From an uncultured Clostridia bacterium (lineage in GTDB: Bacteria > Bacillota > Clostridia > Christensenellales > Borkfalkiaceae), in contig CANQWX010000006.1 in the NCBI GenBank assembly GCA_947627665.1, forward strand, positions 1 through 64,000: 64,000 nucleotides of DNA. The letters run 5' to 3'. Position 1 is the stretch's first letter. Every line of letters starts with the position of its first letter. Position numbers and translations under genes: made by a program. The notes beneath the pieces were generated by a model. It saw nothing but the letters and a program-made list of their open reading frames with translations. It made no database searches and was not told the origin of the DNA. Shown here piece by piece: positions 59,221-64,000 of this stretch.

Positions 59221-59249
59221 ATTATAGCCGCATTTCGGCAATTCGTCAA
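59221..59249 (-). promoter_or_regulatory. sigma-A promoter of the M29 aminopeptidase gene
   Basis: TTGACG (59244-59249), 17-nt spacer, TATAAT (59221-59226) on the minus strand. Confidence 0.85.
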
Positions 59250-59251
59250 AC

Positions 59252-59279
59252 AAAAACGCGGGCAACCCGCGTTTTTTTT
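59252..59279 (-). terminator. intrinsic terminator of nrdG
   Basis: Stem with core CGCGGG / CCCGCG, loop CAA, flanked by A-tract and T-tract, so it works on either strand; it lies just ahead of the aminopeptidase promoter. Confidence 0.8.
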
Positions 59280-59302
59280 CCTTATTTTATATGCACTGTC
59301 CC

Positions 59303-59330
59303 TATACTATGTCAGACGTAGTACTATGCT
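59303..59330. repeat. dispersed palindrome, copy f (3' end of nrdG)
   Basis: TATACTATG-TCAGA-CGTAGTAC-TATGCT on the plus strand. On the coding strand it supplies the last codons of nrdG (SIVLRLT and the TAG stop). Confidence 0.68.
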
Positions 59331-59828
59331 CCCGCGCTCCAACGAGCGCTTTACATCGATCACGCGCTGGTTGGAGGACCCGCGGAATTTCAGGCGGATG
59401 TCTTTGCGTTCCTCCTGGAACCTGCCGTCCACCAAGACATCGAGCAGGGACACAAGCTCCCGCGTGCATTCCGTCTGTACTTCCTGTTCGGCGATCCCTC
59501 CCCCCTCGTAGGTATAGCCCGTGTAGCACCAGATGTCCTTTTCGGGAAACTTTTCCCGCACGCAGCGCACGAAAGGCAGCAGCGCGCGCTGGTTTTCGGG
59601 TTCGAACGGGTCGCCGCCGAGAAGAGTCAGCCCCGCAATGTAGTGGGGCGAAAGTTTTTCGAGGAGATACTCCTGCGTTTCCGTCGTAAAGGGTCTGCCG
59701 TAACCGAAATCCCACGCCACCGCATTGAAACAGCCCTTGCAATGCCGCCTGCAACCCGAAACGAAGAGGGAAACGCGCACTCCCTCTCCGTTTGCAATGT
59801 CATAAGGTTTGATCTCGGCATAGTTCAT
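59307..59828 (-). CDS. nrdG: anaerobic ribonucleotide reductase activating protein NrdG
   Basis: A 173-residue radical-SAM activase that installs the glycyl radical on NrdD. The cluster motif is SGCRRHCKGCFN; LTLLGGDPFEPEN, WCYTGYTYE and the C-terminal FRGSSNQRVIDV follow, as usual. The final residues SIVLRLT come from the dispersed palindrome. The start ATG 59828 has no Shine-Dalgarno, and the upstream sequence is repeat DNA, which separates the gene from nrdD by about 600 bp; the two are usually adjacent. Confidence 0.94.
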   Translation of the reverse strand: MNYAEIKPYDIANGEGVRVSLFVSGCRRHCKGCFNAVAWDFGYGRPFTTETQEYLLEKLSPHYIAGLTLLGGDPFEPENQRALLPFVRCVREKFPEKDIWCYTGYTYEGGGIAEQEVQTECTRELVSLLDVLVDGRFQEERKDIRLKFRGSSNQRVIDVKRSLERGSIVLRLT

Positions 59829-59837
59829 AGTGATGGC

Positions 59838-60042
59838 AAAAAATGTAGAGATACTGCGGACACCCTTCGACAAGCTCAGGGTGACGTGATATTTTGAATG
59901 CGGTGGAGATTTCTCCGCTTCGTTCCGCCCGAAATGACATTTGAGGAACAACCCCCACCACCGCCTAACGGCGGAGCCGCCCCCTTCAAAGGAGGCAGCT
60001 CTTTGCCCACCCCCTTGATCCCCCTCCGCAGGAGGGGGATCA
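59838..60042. repeat. mixed short repeats between nrdG and nrdD
   Basis: Contains ACCCTTCGACAAGCTCAGGG (a hairpin widely seen as an interspersed repeat), a GAGATTTCTCCGCTTCG half-element related to 19723-19811, CCGCC/GGCGG and GCCGCCCCCTTC/GGAGGCAGC stems, and the perfect stem GATCCCCCTCC-GCA-GGAGGGGGATC (60017-60041). No gene. Confidence 0.65.
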
Positions 60043-60045
60043 AAC

Positions 60046-60273
60046 CCACTGCGCGAGAAGAACCACGCTTCTTCGCTGCGCGACAGCATTTGTTGCACTC
60101 TTGCAACTTCTTGTAAAACAACGCGAACGAGAGCGCAACCCCGTTGATGCAGGAGGAAGGTTTCCTCGCCCAATTATTTTCGAAGTGACACCCCCTCAGT
60201 CACCTGCGGTGACAGCTCCCCCTCAAGGGGGAGCCAAGGGGGTGGAGCGAGAAAAGAATTGCGCGAAACTTAA
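60046..60273 (+). repeat. modular structured repeat, copy 3
   Basis: Hairpins: GAAGAA-CCACGC-TTCTTC (60057-60074), GTTGCA-CTCT-TGCAAC (60092-60107), GTCACC-TGC-GGTGAC (60199-60213), GCTCCCCC-TCAA-GGGGGAGC (60215-60234). Linking words GCGAACGAGAGCGCAA and GTTTCCTCG are shared with copy 4. Confidence 0.75.
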
Positions 60274-60275
60274 AC

Positions 60276-60441
60276 CCACTGCGCGTTGGAAAATCGCCAT
60301 TTTCCATAAGCGCACACAATTTGCCGCATACTTACGGCTTATTGTAAAAGCCAAGCGAATGAGAGCGCAACCCCGTTGATGCAGGAGGAAAGTTTCCTCA
60401 CGGAAAAAGATTTTGCGTAAGCAAAAGATTTTTCGTGAAAA
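60276..60441 (+). repeat. modular structured repeat, copy 4
   Basis: Hairpins TGGAAAAT-CGCC-ATTTTCCA (60287-60306) and GCCG...CGGC (60323-60338), then GCGAATGAGAGCGCAA, GTTTCCTC and an AAAAGATTTT hairpin (60398-60437) that recurs upstream of mutS. It ends at the nrdD stop codon. Confidence 0.75.
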
Positions 60442-62610
60442 TCAGAGGTGCAGTACGCGATCTCTGATCTCCTGCGTGCGGCCCTGGTTCCAATATTGGG
60501 TGCCGATGTAACCGCAGGTGCGGCGGGCGACGTTCATCTTGCTCTGGTCGCGGTTGTGGCAATGCGGGCACTCCCAGAGGAGCTTCCCGTCCTCCTCCAC
60601 GATCTTGATCTCCCCGTCGTAGCCGCAGACCTGGCAGTAGTCGCTCTTGGTGTTGAGTTCGGCATACATGATGTTGTCGTAAATGTACTGCATCACGGAG
60701 AGCACCGCGGGGATATTGTCCTGCATGTTGGGCACTTCCACATAGGAGATGGCGCCGCCGGGCGAGAGCTGCTGGAACTCGCTCTCGAATTTGAGCTTGG
60801 TGAACGCGTCGATCTCCTCGGTGACATGGACATGGTAGCTGTTGGTGATGTAGCTCTTGTCCGTGACCCCTTCGATGATGCCGAACCGCTTCTGGAGCGC
60901 CTTCGCAAACTTATACGTCGTGCTTTCGAGCGGAGTGCCGTAGAGGGAGAAATCGATGTTGTGCATCTGCTTCCAGCCCTTGCACTTGTCGTTCATGTAC
61001 TGCATCACGGAGAGCGCGAACGGCTTCGCTTCGGGATCGGTGTGCGATTTGCCCGTCATGTACTTGGTGCACTCGTACAGCCCCGCATAGCCGAGGGAGA
61101 TGGTGGAATATCCGCCGTATAAGAGCTTGTCGATGGTTTCCCCCTTTTTGAGGCGGGCAAGCGCGCCGTACTGCCACAAAATGGGTGCGGCGTCCGAAAG
61201 AGTGCCCTTCAAACGGTTGTGGCGCTCCATGAGGGCGCGGTGGCAGAGTTCGAGGCGCTCGTCGAAGATCTCCCAGAACTTTTCCATGTCGCCGCCCGAG
61301 GAGAGCGCGACATCGGGCAGATTGATGGTGACGACCCCCTGGTTGAATCTGCCGTAGTACTTCGGCTTGCCGTTCTCGTCCACATAGGGCGTGAGGAAGG
61401 AGCGGCAGCCCATGCAGGTGTAGCAATGCCCTTCGCCGTTCTTGTCGACCTTGTATTCGAGCATCTTTTTCTCGGAGATATAGTCGGGCACCATGCGCTT
61501 TGCAGTGCATTTTGCCGCAAGTTCGGTAAGATACCAATAGCGGCTCCCCTCCCGCACGTTGTCCTCTTCGAGCACATAGATGAGCTTGGGGAAGGCGGGC
61601 GTGACCCATACGCCCGACTCGTTCTTGACCCCTTGGATGCGTTGGTTGAGCGTTTCCTCGATGATCATGGCGAGATCGGAGCGCTCGCGCTCGTTTCTCG
61701 CTTCGCCGAGATACATAAACACGGTGACAAAGGGAGCCTGTCCGTTGGTGGTGAGCAGGGTGACGACCTGATATTGGATGGTCTGGATCCCCTTCTTGAT
61801 CTCCTCGCGCAGGCGGGTCTCGGCGATCCGGTTGACGGTGTCCTCCATGACGCCCACATCGGCAAGCTCCTCCCGCACCTCCGCGCGGATCTTCTGGCGG
61901 CTGACTTCCACAAAGGGAGCGAGATGGGTGAGCGAGATGGACTGTCCGCCGTATTGGTTGGAGGCGACCTGCGCGATGATCTGCGTGGCGATATTGCACG
62001 CCGTAGAGAAAGAGTGCGGTTTTTCGATGAAGGTGCCCGAGATGACCGTCCCGTTTTGCAGCATGTCCTCGAGGTTGACGAGGTCGCAGTTGTGCATGTG
62101 CTGCGCGAAATAGTCGGCGTCATGGAAGTGGATGATGCCCTCGTCGTGCGCCTCGACGATCTCACGCGGCAAGAGAATGCGGCGCGTAAGGTCCTTGCTG
62201 ACCTCGCCCGCCATGTAATCCCTCTGCACGGAATTGACCGTGGGGTTCTTGTTGGAATTCTCCTGCTTGACCTCTTCGTTGTTGCATTCGATGAGCGTCA
62301 GGATCTGCGCGTCGGTGGTGTTGGCACGGCGGATGAGCGCGCGGGTATAGCGGTAAGTGATGTACTTGCGCGCCACGGCGAACGCCTTCTGGTCCATGAT
62401 CTGGTTTTCGACGAAGTCCTGCACTTCCTCCACGTTGACCGCACGGTTGAGGTCGCCCGCAAGCTCCTTCACTTTCTCCGCGATGAGCGCGATCTGCTCC
62501 TCCGTGAGGCGGTTCTCCTCGCTGACTTCGTTGTTTGCCTTGCGGACGGCATTGACGATCTTCCCGAGATCGAACCCCTCTTCCGCGCCGTTTCGCTTAA
62601 TGATCTTCAT
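60442..62610 (-). CDS. nrdD: anaerobic ribonucleoside-triphosphate reductase NrdD
   Basis: A 722-residue class III reductase making dNTPs by a glycyl radical. It begins with an ATP-cone allosteric domain (KIIKRNGAEEGFDLGKIVNAVRKAN). The C-terminus has a zinc site (CQVCGYDGE ... CPHCHNRD) and the glycyl-radical loop VARRTCGYIGTQYW. FHDADYFAQHMHNCDLVNL and YSTISLGYAGLYE are conserved core segments. A strong promoter with an NrdR-type box controls it. It supports an obligate anaerobic lifestyle. Confidence 0.97.
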   Translation of the reverse strand: MKIIKRNGAEEGFDLGKIVNAVRKANNEVSEENRLTEEQIALIAEKVKELAGDLNRAVNVEEVQDFVENQIMDQKAFAVARKYITYRYTRALIRRANTTDAQILTLIECNNEEVKQENSNKNPTVNSVQRDYMAGEVSKDLTRRILLPREIVEAHDEGIIHFHDADYFAQHMHNCDLVNLEDMLQNGTVISGTFIEKPHSFSTACNIATQIIAQVASNQYGGQSISLTHLAPFVEVSRQKIRAEVREELADVGVMEDTVNRIAETRLREEIKKGIQTIQYQVVTLLTTNGQAPFVTVFMYLGEARNERERSDLAMIIEETLNQRIQGVKNESGVWVTPAFPKLIYVLEEDNVREGSRYWYLTELAAKCTAKRMVPDYISEKKMLEYKVDKNGEGHCYTCMGCRSFLTPYVDENGKPKYYGRFNQGVVTINLPDVALSSGGDMEKFWEIFDERLELCHRALMERHNRLKGTLSDAAPILWQYGALARLKKGETIDKLLYGGYSTISLGYAGLYECTKYMTGKSHTDPEAKPFALSVMQYMNDKCKGWKQMHNIDFSLYGTPLESTTYKFAKALQKRFGIIEGVTDKSYITNSYHVHVTEEIDAFTKLKFESEFQQLSPGGAISYVEVPNMQDNIPAVLSVMQYIYDNIMYAELNTKSDYCQVCGYDGEIKIVEEDGKLLWECPHCHNRDQSKMNVARRTCGYIGTQYWNQGRTQEIRDRVLHL

Positions 62611-62632
62611 AATTTCACCCTCTCTTACGGTA

Positions 62633-62661
62633 AAAAACGTTCCCGCGAAGGGAACGTTTTT
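62633..62661 (-). terminator. hairpin with U-tract at the 5' end of the nrdD transcript
   Basis: Stem AAAAACGTTCCC / GGGAACGTTTTT with a 5-nt loop, followed on the minus strand by TTTTTT. The predicted transcription start falls inside its first arm, so it may attenuate or stabilise the nrdD mRNA. Confidence 0.6.
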
Positions 62662-62690
62662 ATCATACTACATATTGAACAAGATGTCAA
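62662..62690 (-). promoter_or_regulatory. sigma-A promoter of nrdD
   Basis: TTGACA (62685-62690), 17-nt spacer, TATGAT (62662-62667) on the minus strand. The spacer holds GTTCAATATGTAGTAT (62665-62680), a partial match to an NrdR box. Confidence 0.78.
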
Positions 62691-62727
62691 GTGTTTGGCA
62701 CAAGATTTTGGAAAAATTTTTTTTGAT

Positions 62728-62745
62728 ACCACTATATCTTGTGGT
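62728..62745. promoter_or_regulatory. NrdR box upstream of nrdD
   Basis: ACCACTATATCTTGTGGT is an 18-bp near-palindrome matching the NrdR consensus (acaCnATATnTnGtgt). NrdR represses ribonucleotide reductase genes when dATP is high. A second, weaker box lies in the promoter spacer, 64 bp away centre to centre. Confidence 0.8.
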
Positions 62746-62878
62746 AAAAAGACGATTTTCAATATATTAAGCGTGAAACGAACTGCGCCGTTTTTTCACG
62801 CGGGCGGCCGGGGTCCGCGCCGCCGCGCGCGCTTTCTGCGATCCCCTCCCCCGCGCGGGGCAAGAGCCGCAAAAACGC

Positions 62879-63802
62879 TTAAAATTTCGTGACGGCGACG
62901 CTCTGGTAGATCTCGTCGTACTTGCTCTTCGTGAAGGAAACGGTGCCGAAGGTCGTGACCGTGGCGGTGCCCGCCGCGACGCCCGCGCGCAAGATCTCCG
63001 TAAGATCCGCGCCCTGCTTCATCATGACTGCGGCGGCGGCGACCATGCCGTCCCCCGCCCCCACCGTGGAATTGACCGCCACGTTGATGCTCTTACAATA
63101 ATAGTTGTTTGTGCCGTCGGTGATGACGGCGCCGTGCTTGCCCAAAGAGAGCAGCACGCACTTCGCGCCGCGGTCCAAAAGTTCATAGCAGCCCGCGAGC
63201 ATGTCGTCCTTGTCCTTGAATTCCCTGCCCAAAGTTTCCTCAAGCTCCTCGAGGTTGGGCTTTGCGAGGTCCACCTCCGCTTCGAGCGCGGAGAACAGGC
63301 GTTCGCCCTCGGTGTCCACGATCTTGCGCGAACGGGGATCGACCGCACGGAAGAGTTCGCGGTAATAGCTGGCGTCCACGCCGCGGGGAAGGCTGCCCGA
63401 GATGACGGTGACCTCCGCGCGCGACGAGAGATTGCGGATCATCTGCAACAGCTCGATGAGTTTTTCGTTCCCCACCTCGCCGCCGACGTCGTTGATCTCG
63501 GTGAGCATGCTCCTCTTGTCGATGCACTTGTAATTCTCGCGCACCCGCCCGCTGTTCCATACAAAGGTAAAGGGAACGCCCTCGATGTCGAGCGCGTGCT
63601 CGAACATGGCGCGGTTCTCATTGTACATGAAACCCGTGGTATGGGCCTCCGCACCGAGGCGGGCAACGCCGATCGCCACATTGATCGCCTTCCCCGTAAA
63701 GGAGAGCGTCTTGCTCTTGACGATATTCACCTTCCCCACGTTGAGGGCGTCCAGCTCGATGGTGACGTCAATGCTCGGGCTCATGCAAACCGTTAATATC
63801 AT
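62879..63802 (-). CDS. PfkB-family sugar-phosphate kinase (1-phosphofructokinase-like)
   Basis: A 307-residue ribokinase-fold kinase. It starts MILTVCMSPSIDVTIEL, the FruK/LacC type beginning, and ends with the catalytic NSTVGAGDGMVAAAAV, containing the GAGD base. The substrate motif reads TGKAINVA where GGKGINVA is usual, and Asp-Ser of GAGDS is Asp-Gly, so substrate preference may differ from fructose-1-phosphate. ATG 63802 has GGAG 6 nt upstream; no fru PTS genes are visible in the window. Confidence 0.88.
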   Translation of the reverse strand: MILTVCMSPSIDVTIELDALNVGKVNIVKSKTLSFTGKAINVAIGVARLGAEAHTTGFMYNENRAMFEHALDIEGVPFTFVWNSGRVRENYKCIDKRSMLTEINDVGGEVGNEKLIELLQMIRNLSSRAEVTVISGSLPRGVDASYYRELFRAVDPRSRKIVDTEGERLFSALEAEVDLAKPNLEELEETLGREFKDKDDMLAGCYELLDRGAKCVLLSLGKHGAVITDGTNNYYCKSINVAVNSTVGAGDGMVAAAAVMMKQGADLTEILRAGVAAGTATVTTFGTVSFTKSKYDEIYQSVAVTKF

Positions 63803-63873
63803 CCTCTTCTCCCTGCGCCGCGGCATCCCGCTCCGCCCTTTGCGCGGCAAAGCAGATCCTGCCTGACTACCTT

Positions 63874-63902
63874 ATTATAATACACTTTGGCTCCGATTTC
63901 AA
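63874..63902 (-). promoter_or_regulatory. sigma-A promoter of the PfkB kinase gene
   Basis: TTGAAA (63897-63902), 17-nt spacer, TATAAT (63874-63879) on the minus strand; leader about 65 nt. Confidence 0.75.
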
Positions 63903-63979
63903 TAGGTTCACAAAAGATTTTTTTCCTTTTTGTAAAATTGCGGGCGCCTTCCGCCCAAGGCGCAAATGCCGCGGGCACG

Positions 63980-64000
63980 AAAAAAGAGCCGCAAGGCTCT
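63980..64000 (-). terminator. terminator of a gene beyond the right edge
   Basis: AGAGCC-GCAA-GGCTCT followed by six T residues on the minus strand; the gene it serves lies outside the window. Confidence 0.75.

Noticed and set aside
62800-62878. Terminator of the PfkB gene
   Set aside because: GC-rich GGCGGC/GCCGCC pairing exists, but the stem is interrupted and the T-rich stretch is not adjacent, so it is not annotated.
1-64000. tRNA or rRNA genes
   Set aside because: No cloverleaf with a TTCGANTC-type T-loop and no rRNA sequence were recognised by eye; a tRNAscan-type search would settle it.

Overview
The window looks like one chromosomal contig from a GC-rich, anaerobic, low-oxygen-adapted member of the Firmicutes, most likely class Clostridia. 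The evidence is an mraZ-led dcw (division/cell-wall) cluster, meso-DAP-type MurE, KtrAB, mutS-mutL-miaA, NfnAB, the oxygen-sensitive NrdD/NrdG ribonucleotide reductase, and sigma-A promoters that are nearly all TTGAC-like, 17 bp, TATAAT-like. The intergenic repeats resemble those of uncultured gut Clostridia; a Christensenellales/Borkfalkiaceae-like origin is only a guess. I saw no rRNA, tRNA, CRISPR array, transposase or phage gene.

Layout. 1-3342: a lipoprotein (cut by the left edge), a MATE exporter behind a riboswitch-like leader, and a flavin reductase-like protein. 3448-18438 (minus): the dcw cluster, read as murI | mraZ-rsmH-ftsL-ftsI-murE-mraY-murD-ftsW-murA-ftsQ | ftsA-ftsZ; murB, murC, murF and murG are absent from it. 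18561-24838 (plus): rpsT, then an XRE-cupin regulator and potABCD. 24899-37167 (minus): two ABC export modules, a PLP enzyme, miaA, mutL, mutS, miaB and a sirtuin. 37263-39485 (plus): a class A PBP. 39480-51306 (minus): thiI-nifS, a small membrane protein, a carB-dapF fusion, carA, an acyl-ACP thioesterase, a CwlD-like amidase and nfnBA. 51460-52329 (plus): degV. 52372-63802 (minus): an RNA m5C methyltransferase, ktrAB, two CobW-type GTPases, an M29 aminopeptidase, nrdG, nrdD and a PfkB kinase.

Most genes are ordinary housekeeping genes in tight operons with 1-4 nt stop/start overlaps. The unusual content is: (i) a probable undescribed attenuator/riboswitch upstream of the MATE gene; (ii) a short palindromic element, core GTACTATGTCAGACATA, present six times, four of them inside or across reading frames; (iii) modular structured repeats at 19.8, 57.6 and 60.0-60.4 kb whose hairpin stems differ in sequence but keep pairing; (iv) a CarB-DapF fusion whose DapF half has lost both catalytic cysteines; (v) an mraZ operator embedded in the end of murI; (vi) genes whose -10 box sits 6-9 nt before the ATG, suggesting leaderless mRNAs; and (vii) a family of GC-rich intercistronic palindromes.

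Start codons were chosen from Shine-Dalgarno sites and family alignment by eye. Nothing was searched against a database.
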